From contig JAHHIC010000050.1 of the NCBI GenBank assembly GCA_019359035.1, positions 1-64,000 on the forward strand: a stretch of DNA of 64,000 nt, given 5' to 3'. The position numbers were made by a program, and so were the translations under genes. Shown here in pieces: positions 51,539-59,472 of this stretch; positions within the stretch are counted from its first letter, which is position 1; each line of letters begins with the position of its first letter. This DNA is from Scytonematopsis contorta HA4267-MV1. GTDB taxonomy: Bacteria; Cyanobacteriota; Cyanobacteriia; Cyanobacteriales; Nostocaceae. The notes beneath the pieces were generated by a model that saw only the letters and a program-made list of their open reading frames with translations, made no database searches and was not told the origin of the DNA.

Positions 51539-52630
51539 GTGACTTTGAGCCTGTCTGTTGCTAAATATCATCGCCAACCCTGGCCTGGATTGATAGAACA
51601 ATATCGCCAGTATTTACCTGTGAGCGAAAATACACCCGTTGTGACGCTACTGGAAGGTAATACTCCTTTGATACCAGTACCCACAATCGCAGGAATTATT
51701 GGTAAAGGTGTACGTGTCTTTGTCAAATATGACGGTCTGAATCCAACTGGTAGCTTTAAAGACCGTGGGATGACAATGGCAATTTCCAAAGCAAAGGAAG
51801 CTGGGGCAAAAGCGGTGATTTGTGCTAGTACAGGTAACACTTCAGCAGCAGCAGCAGCCTACGCTAAACGTGGTGGGATGCGTCCCTTTGTCTTAATTCC
51901 CGATGGTTATGTGGCTTTAGGAAAGTTAGCACAAGCTTTATTGTATGGTGCCGAAGTACTAGCAATTAAAGGTAATTTTGACCAAGCTTTGGAAATTGTT
52001 CGTCAAATGGCGGAAAACTATCCTGTTACCTTAGTCAACTCGGTTAACCCTTATCGTCTGGAAGGTCAAAAAACAGGAGCTTTTGAAGTAGTCGATGTAT
52101 TAGGTGATGCTCCTGATTGGTTATGCATACCAGTGGGTAATGCGGGTAATATTACAGCGTATTGGATGGGATTTTGTCAATATCACCAAGCAGGAAAATG
52201 CCAGCGTTTACCTCGGATGATGGGATTTCAGGCAGCAGGTTCAGCACCTTTGGTTAACGGTCACCCAGTAGCACATCCAGAAACCATAGCAACCGCAATA
52301 CGTATAGGAAACCCTGCGAGTTGGCAAAAAGCAGTTGCAGCATCAGAAGCCAGTGCAGGGGGTTTCAACGCAGTCACCGACGAAGAAATATTGGATGCTT
52401 ATAGATTACTAGCATCAGAGGAAGGTATTTTTTGTGAACCCGCTAGTGCAGCTTCCGTAGCTGGCATGTTAAAAGTCAAAGACCAAATACCAGCAAACGC
52501 AACAGTTGTTTGTGTTCTGACAGGTAATGGCTTAAAAGACCCAGATACAGCGATTAAACACAGTAAAAGCCAGTTTAAAGGCGGTATTGACGCAGAAATT
52601 GGTGCTGTGGCTGCTGCTATGGGATTTTGA
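51539..52630 (+). CDS. thrC: Threonine synthase
   Basis: A 363-residue PLP enzyme converting O-phosphohomoserine to threonine. The PLP lysine lies in [19 protein letters not shown] near residue 70, followed by [20 protein letters not shown] and the phosphate-binding [27 protein letters not shown] is the C-terminal motif. The GTG at 51539 gives the usual N terminus leading to [18 protein letters not shown]. Full length for the plant/cyanobacterial-type short form. Apparently monocistronic. Confidence 0.97.
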   Translation: MTLSLSVAKYHRQPWPGLIEQYRQYLPVSENTPVVTLLEGNTPLIPVPTIAGIIGKGVRVFVKYDGLNPTGSFKDRGMTMAISKAKEAGAKAVICASTGNTSAAAAAYAKRGGMRPFVLIPDGYVALGKLAQALLYGAEVLAIKGNFDQALEIVRQMAENYPVTLVNSVNPYRLEGQKTGAFEVVDVLGDAPDWLCIPVGNAGNITAYWMGFCQYHQAGKCQRLPRMMGFQAAGSAPLVNGHPVAHPETIATAIRIGNPASWQKAVAASEASAGGFNAVTDEEILDAYRLLASEEGIFCEPASAASVAGMLKVKDQIPANATVVCVLTGNGLKDPDTAIKHSKSQFKGGIDAEIGAVAAAMGF

Positions 52631-52741
52631 ACAATTCGTAGTTCGCAGTTCGCAATTCGCAATTAATTAACAATTAAATAATTAATTAATTGCCTTCTTA
52701 CAACTGCGAATTGCAAATTGCGAATTGCAAATTGCGAATTA
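52631..52741. terminator. Inverted repeat between convergent thrC and 52742 gene
   Basis: GCAGTTCGCAATTCGCAATTAATT pairs broadly with the GCGAATTGCAAATTGCGAATT copies around 52705-52740. It probably forms a long imperfect stem for termination from both sides, and is also a simple-repeat locus. Confidence 0.5.
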
Positions 52742-53191
52742 TTAATTCTTTCCCCTCTCCCTCGTTAAGCTATCAATGGCGTCACCTAATGCTGTTGTTA
52801 GACTGTTGCGTGTTGCTGCGTGATTTTCTTGTTCGGTTTTTAATGCTAGTTGTAAGCGGTCGCGTTCTTTGATGAATGCGACCAGTTTGGTTTGCAATTC
52901 TTCTAAAGATGCGAATTGTGCTACTTGTTGTTGAATTGCGTCGGTTGTTGAAGCATCATTGAGTGTGGGTTCGTCAATACCCTGAAGACGCTGTATTTCT
53001 GTTTTTAAAGAAGTTATGGTTTGTTGTGCCATCTGAGCATCCGTACGTCGTTGCTCTGACTCTGTATTATATAGCTGACGCCATTTTTCTGCACTAGTCC
53101 AAGCTGCGTCTTTGTCTTGTTGCAATTGGACAATCTGTTGTTTAAGTGTTTTAATCTCGTCTAACCACTGTTGCGTTAAGTCTTGGCTCAT
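52742..53191 (-). CDS. Coiled-coil hypothetical protein
   Basis: A 149-residue, almost wholly helical protein with long heptad stretches (LTQQWLDEIKTLKQQIVQLQQDKDAAW, TITSLKTEIQRLQG, ELQTKLVAFIKERDRLQLAL). No catalytic motif. Function unknown; may be a structural or scaffold protein. Its upstream gap (93 bp) separates it from the divergent YihY gene. Confidence 0.7.
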   Translation of the reverse strand: MSQDLTQQWLDEIKTLKQQIVQLQQDKDAAWTSAEKWRQLYNTESEQRRTDAQMAQQTITSLKTEIQRLQGIDEPTLNDASTTDAIQQQVAQFASLEELQTKLVAFIKERDRLQLALKTEQENHAATRNSLTTALGDAIDSLTRERGKN

Positions 53192-53284
53192 AGTTAATTA
53201 GCATTTTTGTTGTCTGTTGACTGTTGACTGGTGTTTGCTGATTGCTGACTGCTGCCTGTTTATTTTTTACTTTTTATTTTAACC

Positions 53285-54166
53285 ATGCTACGGTTTCTAC
53301 GTTTATTTTGCTACATTAACTGCCGCACTATAAAGAAAACTATTGTCTGCACAGTTAAGCGAAGACTTTTGGGAATGGCGTCGGAAATTGCATTTAATGC
53401 GATGTTGTCTCTGTTTCCCGCTATTCTCGTTGTTTTGACGGCTATTGGATTATTTCAAGATTCTTTGCAGGATACTTTTAGACAAATGGCAACGGGGTTA
53501 GCTCAAGTTGCGCCTAAGGAAGCGATGGTTTTAATTGAAGATTTTGCTACCAGAGAAATTGCTCAGTCAAGAAATGGTAGTTTATTTTCTCTTAGCTTTG
53601 CTGTTGCAATTTGGACTGCTTCTGGTGCGTTTAGTACTGCTATGACTGCTTTTGATGTTATTCATCAAACTCCTTCTGAAAAAATACGTCCGTTTTGGAA
53701 AGCTAAACTTATTTCTATTGGTTTAACAATTAGTATTGTTATACTTTTAGTTGTTGCATCTTTCTTAATATTTATTAGTGACTTATTATTAAAATCCTTG
53801 GCTGGAGAAAATACTTATTTTTTATTTTTATTGCGTCAGTGGCAATTATTCCGTTGGCCGTTAGCATTATTTGTTGTTGCTATTGCTTTTTCTTTAGCTT
53901 ATCGGTGGGGACCAAGTTATTGGCGAGGTAGTACACCCATTATACCAGGAGCGATTTTGGCGGCTATTTTATGGGCTATTGTGTCAGCTTTGTTCCGTTC
54001 CTATGTGGAGCATTTTGGTAACTATAACAAGGCTTATGGTGCTGTCGGGACTGTCATAATTTTAATGCTGTGGCTGTGGATGAGTGCTGCTGTTGTTCTT
54101 GTTGGTGACCAATTGAATGTGATTATTGGTGAAGAGATGCGGGCTGGTAAATCAAAGAAAATATGA
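53285..54166 (+). CDS. YihY/virulence factor BrkB family membrane protein
   Basis: A 293-residue inner membrane protein with about six membrane segments. Family marks are LLGMASEIAFNAMLSLFPAILVVLTAIGLF and the C-terminal YNKAYGAVGTVIILMLWLWMSAAVVLVGDQLN. Earlier naming as RNase BN was wrong for the family; transport or lipid functions have been proposed but the role is open. Normal length. The 3' side carries a 26-bp tandem repeat. Confidence 0.92.
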   Translation: MLRFLRLFCYINCRTIKKTIVCTVKRRLLGMASEIAFNAMLSLFPAILVVLTAIGLFQDSLQDTFRQMATGLAQVAPKEAMVLIEDFATREIAQSRNGSLFSLSFAVAIWTASGAFSTAMTAFDVIHQTPSEKIRPFWKAKLISIGLTISIVILLVVASFLIFISDLLLKSLAGENTYFLFLLRQWQLFRWPLALFVVAIAFSLAYRWGPSYWRGSTPIIPGAILAAILWAIVSALFRSYVEHFGNYNKAYGAVGTVIILMLWLWMSAAVVLVGDQLNVIIGEEMRAGKSKKI

Positions 54167-54178
54167 TTTGAGAACGCG

Positions 54179-54256
54179 ATGTGGGGATGTGATGGCGTAA
54201 TGCAATGTGGGGATGTGATGGCGTAATGCAATGTGGGGATGTGATGGCGTAATGCA
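54179..54256. repeat. Three tandem 26-bp units
   Basis: Units starting ATGTGGGGATGTGATGGC at 54179, 54205 and 54231, identical to one another. They directly follow the YihY gene and precede a palindrome at 54271. Confidence 0.9.
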
Positions 54257-54270
54257 ATGTGTGACGCGAC

Positions 54271-54298
54271 GTAGAGACGCGATTAATCGCGTCTCTAC
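54271..54298. repeat. GTAGAGAC palindrome, GCGATT-core copy
   Basis: A perfect 28-bp palindrome identical to the one at 3141-3168. Likely terminator hairpin for the YihY gene. Confidence 0.9.
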
Positions 54299-54413
54299 AT
54301 GTTGTAATAATTCTTAACCAGTATTATAAGTTACATACATAAAAACTAAACTTGAAATTAATGGGCTTGGGCGTAAAATATTTAACGACTAAACAAAGTA
54401 AATACATAAACCC

Positions 54414-54920
54414 ATGACTGACCGTCCTCTTCCATATTCTACTATTGAACCAGATGCTAAAGCTCCTACATTGAAGCGTTTACGTCAACTTGCTCGTGTT
54501 TTAGATAAAGCGGTTGTTATTCCAGGAACCCAAGTTGGTATTGGTCTTGACCCAATTATGGGATTGATTCCTGGTGGTGGAGATTTTTTAGGGGTAATGT
54601 TTTCTTCCTACATTGTTCTAGAGGCTGCAAGATTGGGTGCTCCTCAAGCGACTTTGGGTAGAATGGTCTTTAATATAATTATTGATGGTTTAGTGGGAGC
54701 TGTGCCAATTATTGGAGATTTCTTTGATTTCGCTTGGACAGCAAACACTAATAATATCAAGCTCTTAGAGGAATACTTAAAGTTCCCCAGTCAAAGAAGT
54801 AGCGCAGACGGATGGTTTATTTTTGGGGTGCTGGCAGTATTGTTACTGACTGCTATTGTATTGGTCGCGTTGCCTGTGATACTTCTAAGACTGCTTTGGG
54901 GAATCATAATCGGTAGTTAA
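54414..54920 (+). CDS. DUF4112 domain-containing membrane protein
   Basis: A 168-residue protein. The DUF4112 core (LRQLARVLDKAVVIPGTQVGIGLDPIMGLIPGGGDFLG) and its second half (IIDGLVGAVPIIGDFFDFAWTANTNNIKLLEEYL) are clear. A membrane helix follows at the C terminus (FGVLAVLLLTAIVLVALPVILL). Function unknown. The alpha/beta hydrolase starts 19 bp later, so the two are probably co-transcribed. Confidence 0.9.
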   Translation: MTDRPLPYSTIEPDAKAPTLKRLRQLARVLDKAVVIPGTQVGIGLDPIMGLIPGGGDFLGVMFSSYIVLEAARLGAPQATLGRMVFNIIIDGLVGAVPIIGDFFDFAWTANTNNIKLLEEYLKFPSQRSSADGWFIFGVLAVLLLTAIVLVALPVILLRLLWGIIIGS

Positions 54921-54939
54921 GTTAGTTACTAAAAAATTA

Positions 54940-55860
54940 ATGCAAGATTGGTGGCAAGCGACCTTTCCCAAAGGGCGTCAGACTCTTACGATTAGCGATG
55001 CTTATGGTTATCCCGTGCAGATTGCTTATGGCGAGGTAGGTACGGGAAAACCCTTGTTTTTATTACATGGTATGGGTAGCTGGAGTTACAATTGGCGTTT
55101 CAGTATCCAGCCTTTAGCGAAATATTTTCGGGTAATTTGTGTTGATGCTAAAGGATACGGTTTTTCCGAAAAACCTGTGTCACGTCGAGAGCAAAGTGGA
55201 CATCAAATTACTGAATTAGAACGAATTATTAGGGGTTTGTGTAATGAAGCTGCTATTGTTGTGTCAGAGTCTTTAGGAGCGTTAACTGCTCTTGCTTTGG
55301 CTCAGATACACCCTCAATTAATTGCTAAATTAGTTGTAGTAAATGTACCTATTTTTGCTCAACGGTTACCTCACTGGGGTATGTCATTGTTGTCGCAATT
55401 ACCATTGGAAATAGTGCAAGCTGTTGATACTTTACGTTTAAGTAATTTGTTTGCTCCGTTGGTTAGGGAAGTGATGGCAATAGAAAGACGTGGTGTACTG
55501 TTTGACCCGTCGATTCTTACCCAGGATGATGTTTACTGGATGACTTATCCTTTTGTAGAATTTCCGGGTACGCTGACTAAGGTTACGGAAGAGTTACAAA
55601 TTGCTGCCCAAGAAATTAAAAATTGGCGAGAAAATAAACCTAATTTGTTGAGTAATATTCAGAATAAATTGCACGCAATTAAATGTCCTACGCTGATTCT
55701 GTGGGGGGAACATGATAGCTGGTTCCCGAAAAGTGATGGGGAGAAGTTGCATGAGTGTTTGCCTAATTCTAAGTTGCAAATTCTTGCTAAGTGCTGTCAT
55801 GATGCTTCTACTGGTGCAGCAAAAGAGATTAATGTCGCGATAATTAAATTTTTGCAATAG
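54940..55860 (+). CDS. Alpha/beta hydrolase
   Basis: A 306-residue alpha/beta fold protein. The oxyanion HG motif is FLLHGMGSWSYNW, the nucleophile elbow is VVSESLGALTALALAQ (S-x-S-x-G in place of G-x-S-x-G), the acid lies in LILWGEHDSWFP and the catalytic His in KCCHDASTGA. Lipase, esterase or C-C hydrolase activity is possible. Translationally near-coupled to the DUF4112 gene. Confidence 0.88.
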   Translation: MQDWWQATFPKGRQTLTISDAYGYPVQIAYGEVGTGKPLFLLHGMGSWSYNWRFSIQPLAKYFRVICVDAKGYGFSEKPVSRREQSGHQITELERIIRGLCNEAAIVVSESLGALTALALAQIHPQLIAKLVVVNVPIFAQRLPHWGMSLLSQLPLEIVQAVDTLRLSNLFAPLVREVMAIERRGVLFDPSILTQDDVYWMTYPFVEFPGTLTKVTEELQIAAQEIKNWRENKPNLLSNIQNKLHAIKCPTLILWGEHDSWFPKSDGEKLHECLPNSKLQILAKCCHDASTGAAKEINVAIIKFLQ

Positions 55861-55894
55861 ATGACCTAATTCGCACATGAAAACCCACCCCCAA

Positions 55895-55919
55895 CCCCCT
55901 CCCCGCAACGGGGAGGGGG
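55895..55919. terminator. GC-rich perfect hairpin after the hydrolase
   Basis: CCCCCTCCCCG, loop CAA, CGGGGAGGGGG, 35 bp after the stop. Same repeat class as 1710-1736; no T-run follows. Either a dispersed repeat or a terminator. Confidence 0.6.
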
Positions 55920-56072
55920 CTACGTACAATACATGAAGATTTTATGAATTATGAAGAAATTCCTAACTCAGATGGGGAATACTGTTAATTTTCTATTAAA
56001 TTACTTGACATCTCTTGGCATTTTATGAGTGTCTCCATCTATGATTATTGCATCACTATATTTGAAATTCCT

Positions 56073-56546
56073 ATGTTACATTCAAAACTGATATATTTTC
56101 TATTTATATTTGTGGGAATTAGCGTACTTTTTACATCTAATTATACAGCAAATGGCAACATTAGTAAGAATTCTAAAAGACCTAACACTACTTCTAATAA
56201 TTTAAGACAACCACAAGTACAAACTTTGCAGGGAAAATTAATTTATGAAGCTATACCTCCCATTAGGTCAGTTAGAAGTTATAAAAATGAAGAATTTTTT
56301 CTCATTACTAATCCCAAAGATTCTCGCAGCTTAGTGTTACGTCCTTCCGAAAAAGTTTCTGAAAGTCTGTTACAATCATTTCATAATCGGCAAGTTGAAA
56401 TACAAGTTGTTTACCGTGAAGGAATTCGACCTTCGCATCATGAAGTTGCTTGTCCTCTTGATTCAAACGGTCAATGTATGCCACAAGGTGAAGGCTACCA
56501 AGTTTTATCTATAAAAGCGAAGAATCTGAAAGGTGTAAATAATTAA
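56073..56546 (+). CDS. Small exported protein of unknown function
   Basis: A 157-residue protein from ATG 56073 with a signal peptide or membrane anchor (LIYFLFIFVGISVLFTS) and a mature domain of about 120 residues (LQGKLIYEAIPPIRSVRSYKNEEFFLITNPKDSRSLVLRPSEKV). It has two Cys near the end (VACPLDSNGQCMP) that could pair. The 56025 start was rejected because it places extra residues before the signal. Family not recognised. Confidence 0.6.
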   Translation: MLHSKLIYFLFIFVGISVLFTSNYTANGNISKNSKRPNTTSNNLRQPQVQTLQGKLIYEAIPPIRSVRSYKNEEFFLITNPKDSRSLVLRPSEKVSESLLQSFHNRQVEIQVVYREGIRPSHHEVACPLDSNGQCMPQGEGYQVLSIKAKNLKGVNN

Positions 56547-56576
56547 CAAAACATTTCAAAAACATGATATAACTCT

Positions 56577-56602
56577 TGTGGGGTGGGCATCCTTGCCCGC
56601 CC
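56577..56602. repeat. GGGTGGGCATCC hairpin repeat, copy 3
   Basis: Identical 26 bp to copies at 13531 and 39560 (GGGTGGGCA, TCCT, TGCCCGCCC). It lies between convergent genes, so could end both transcripts. Unlike the other copies, no tandem array follows. Confidence 0.9.
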
Positions 56603-56645
56603 TTGTGTCTCAGCCAGAATAATAATCCCTAAGAAAATTTTTAAC

Positions 56646-57635
56646 TTACTTTTCAGGCTTTCCCCCCAACGCTTCCACAATAGTGCGAGTATTTTGCTCC
56701 ATCATTTTTATATAAGAATCCCCATCACTCCCAGCAGCACCTATAGAATCAGAATAAAGTTGACGTGGAGCCAATTTTATATTTGCTTCTTCCGCAACAG
56801 TTTTTATTAAAGCAGGATTAATAGTAGTTTCTGCAAAAATTGCTGGTACACCAATCTTTTTAATCGATTCCACTAACTTCTTCACTGTTTGAGCGCTAGG
56901 TTGTTCCTCTGTACTTATACCAATCAAAGTTCCTGCAATTGTTAATCCATACGCACGACCGTAATATTGAAAAGCATCATGAGTTGTCACCAATTTTCGC
57001 TTATCAGCAGGTATAGTTTGAATTTGTGCTTTTATCCGGCTATCTAACTGTTTTAATTCCTCGGTATACTTTGCAGCATTATCAGTAAACTCTTGCTTGT
57101 CTTCCGGTGATACTTTTATCAATTCATCACGGATAGCATTAGCCATTGCAACCCCATTCTTGACATCACCCCAAATATGAGGGTCTGGAACTGTTCCTTT
57201 TCCCTCTTGTGTCATCTGCAACGGTTTCACGACTTCCCCCACCGCAAATGAACGAGTTTTTTCTCCCACTGATTTTATTAACTTAATTATTCCTGGTTCA
57301 AGGTTATAGCCGTTATACAAAATCAAATTTGCTTCTTCCAAAGACCTACCATCTTGTGGTGTCGCTTCATAAACGTGAGGGTCAGCACCGGCTTTCAAGA
57401 TACTAGTCAATTGAATTTCGTCCCCAGCTATTTCTTCGGTAATATCTGCGATTATTGTGCTAGTTGCTACTACACGTGGTTTATTATTTGCTGCGGGATT
57501 GTTATTATTAGCGTCTGGTTGGGTACAACTAAATAGGGTAAAAGGTAAAAGACAAAAAGCTGAAAGAATAATTTTCTGTTTGATGCTTTTGTGATTCAAT
57601 TTCACATTCACCCTAATAACCTCCATCTTAAGCAT
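56646..57635 (-). CDS. Metal ABC transporter substrate-binding lipoprotein (Mn/Zn type)
   Basis: A 329-residue cluster 9 binding protein. The lipobox is LLPFTLFSC, with an Asn-rich tether. Metal ligands follow the family pattern: His in LKAGADPHVYEATPQD, His in VPDPHIWGDVKNG, Glu in VPAIFAETTINPALIK and Asp in YSDSIG. No His-rich loop, which favours manganese over zinc but does not prove it. Divergent from its ATPase gene, with a 99-bp gap holding both promoters. The true start may be one of the Met codons within the first 12 residues. Confidence 0.92.
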   Translation of the reverse strand: MLKMEVIRVNVKLNHKSIKQKIILSAFCLLPFTLFSCTQPDANNNNPAANNKPRVVATSTIIADITEEIAGDEIQLTSILKAGADPHVYEATPQDGRSLEEANLILYNGYNLEPGIIKLIKSVGEKTRSFAVGEVVKPLQMTQEGKGTVPDPHIWGDVKNGVAMANAIRDELIKVSPEDKQEFTDNAAKYTEELKQLDSRIKAQIQTIPADKRKLVTTHDAFQYYGRAYGLTIAGTLIGISTEEQPSAQTVKKLVESIKKIGVPAIFAETTINPALIKTVAEEANIKLAPRQLYSDSIGAAGSDGDSYIKMMEQNTRTIVEALGGKPEK

Positions 57636-57734
57636 GAGTTTAACTTATAACTAATATTACTTCTATTTATAGATTTTTTCATATTCTTCTCATTTTTATA
57701 GTAAGCTCAAAGAAAGTATTATTCAATAACTTCT

Positions 57735-58574
57735 ATGGAAACTCTTTCTTTCTACCCAAAATTCTTAAATTCCAGAACTAACTCAAGTCATAGACCGCAA
57801 GAGGTGGTTAAAAATCAGGATATCGATAAGGCAAAAGCTGTGAATATTTCCCATTTGGGGGTTCACTACCGTAAGCAGGAAGCACTGAGAGGTGTTAGCT
57901 GCGTAATCCAACCAGGAAGACTGACGGGTATTTTTGGCCCCAATGGTGCAGGGAAAAGTACGTTGATGAAGGCTATGTTAGGATTAGTCCCTGCCAGTAA
58001 CGGTCAGGTTTTGTATCAAAATAAAGCTTTGACACAGCAACTAGATAAAGTAGCTTACGTACCCCAACGTAGCCAAATTGACTGGACATATCCCGCTACG
58101 GTGTGGGATGTGGTGATGATGGGTAGAGTCAAGAAGACAGGCTGGCTGCGAGGCTTTTCTACGGTTAGTCGTCAGGTAGTAAAAAATGCTTTGGAAAGGG
58201 TGGGAATGGGTGAATTTTACACTCGTCCCATCGGAGAACTTTCAGGGGGACAACAGCAAAGGGTGTTTTTAGCACGTGCATTAGCCCAAGAAGCGGAAAT
58301 TTTTTGTTTTGATGAACCTTTTGTGGGTATTGACCAAAAAACTCAGTCGGTAATTTTTGAAGTTTTTCACGAGTTGGCTAAAGCTGGTAACACTGTATTA
58401 GTTGTTAACCATGATTTGGGGGAATCTATTACCCATTTTGATGACTTAATTTTATTGAATCGGGAACTGATAGCTACTGGTTCACGACAGGATGTGTTGA
58501 CGCAAGATAATTTATACCGCGCTTATGGTGGTAAAGTAATGTATTTTTCTGACGGGTTCACTCAATCTGCTTAA
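57735..58574 (+). CDS. Metal ABC transporter ATP-binding protein (Mn/Zn type)
   Basis: A 279-residue ATPase: Walker A GIFGPNGAGKSTLMKAM, signature LSGGQQQRVFLARALAQ, Walker B EIFCFDEPFVGID and the switch His in VVNHDLGES. YVPQRSQIDWTYPATVWDVVMMGR is characteristic of Mn/Zn importers. A ~40-residue leader precedes the domain, longer than usual. The matching permease gene, normally next, is missing: 293 bp of non-coding DNA with transposon-like hairpins follows. Confidence 0.93.
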   Translation: METLSFYPKFLNSRTNSSHRPQEVVKNQDIDKAKAVNISHLGVHYRKQEALRGVSCVIQPGRLTGIFGPNGAGKSTLMKAMLGLVPASNGQVLYQNKALTQQLDKVAYVPQRSQIDWTYPATVWDVVMMGRVKKTGWLRGFSTVSRQVVKNALERVGMGEFYTRPIGELSGGQQQRVFLARALAQEAEIFCFDEPFVGIDQKTQSVIFEVFHELAKAGNTVLVVNHDLGESITHFDDLILLNRELIATGSRQDVLTQDNLYRAYGGKVMYFSDGFTQSA

Positions 58575-58619
58575 ATTTGGTCAATTCCACCTGCGATTTA
58601 TTTTACGAGAAAGTTTTAG

Positions 58620-58725
58620 GAGCATGAAAGCCCTGTTTCTTGAGAGCAGGGATGAAAAGCGACGTCTTTGCGACGCCACTTGCTTTATGCCGGGAAACCC
58701 GTCCACCGCAGTGGCTCATTTTAAT
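58620..58725. mobile_element. Possible IS200/IS605-type end or remnant
   Basis: A hairpin-dense block: CCCTG ... CAGGG (58632-58653), GCGACG ... with GCGACGCC (58660-58678), and GCCGGGAAACCCGTCC. Such a run of small stem-loops resembles the ends of cyanobacterial IS200/IS605 elements, by memory. No transposase is present. It lies exactly where the metal permease gene would be expected. Confidence 0.35.
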
Positions 58726-58867
58726 CGCCGTAATATTTTTTATACACAGTATATCTACTTGTTTATTTAATGGCTTGTAAATATGTCTTCATAGGTAAAT
58801 ATTCTTTAGATAAATGGATTTATTTCTTAGATAGTCAAAAAGATTAAAACTTCTAGCCTGTGGAGTG

Positions 58868-59293
58868 TCAAATAAATATTGTGTTTCCCGAAAACATTTG
58901 TATGATTGGCTGTTCTGATTTTGTATATACACAAGTCGAAGTGCAAGTTTCATCAATTCTTACAGCAATCAATCCTGGTAACCCACGTTCTTCAAGTTGC
59001 TCATAAATCCATCTGGAAAGTTCTTCGCTTGTAGGGTTTTCTAATCCTGTAGTTTTGTTCAAAAAGTGGTGGTCTAAATAATCATCAAGAAGTGGTTGTA
59101 AATATTTTTTTATATCTCCGTAATCAATCACCATACCAGCCTTTGAACCGCTTTCATTTAAGGCTGTTCCTCTAACATAAACTACTCCACGCCAACTATG
59201 TCCGTGTAATCGGGCACATTTACCGTCGTGATGAGGTAGTTCATGTGCTGCTTCAAATCTAAATTCTTTACCAAGTACCCATTGGTTTTCCAT
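58868..59293 (-). CDS. queD: 6-carboxytetrahydropterin synthase (QueD/PTPS family)
   Basis: A 141-residue T-fold enzyme. Zinc His ligands are FEAAHELPHHDGKCARLHGHSWRG, which also holds the catalytic Cys. MVIDYGDIKKYL and DHHFLN (catalytic His), then NPTSEELSRWI and the terminal Glu region RIDETCTSTCVY complete the site. It acts in queuosine/7-deazaguanine synthesis or as a pterin synthase; the substrate is pterin from GTP cyclohydrolase I. Monocistronic. Confidence 0.92.
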   Translation of the reverse strand: MENQWVLGKEFRFEAAHELPHHDGKCARLHGHSWRGVVYVRGTALNESGSKAGMVIDYGDIKKYLQPLLDDYLDHHFLNKTTGLENPTSEELSRWIYEQLEERGLPGLIAVRIDETCTSTCVYTKSEQPIIQMFSGNTIFI

Positions 59294-59472
59294 AATTAAT
59301 TATAATAAAGCTAATTATAATAAGACTTCATTATCCAACAAACAACTGAAAATGTTGAGTTTCCCAACCATGACGATGTTTCACACTACGGGAACAACCC
59401 AACCTACAAATATTTAAAAATTAATTAAAAATTTCTTGTTTCTCCTCCTTCCTTCTTACCTAATTAAAAAAT

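Noticed and set aside
58575-58867. Hidden metal permease gene
   Set aside because: No open frame with membrane segments in any of the frames I read.
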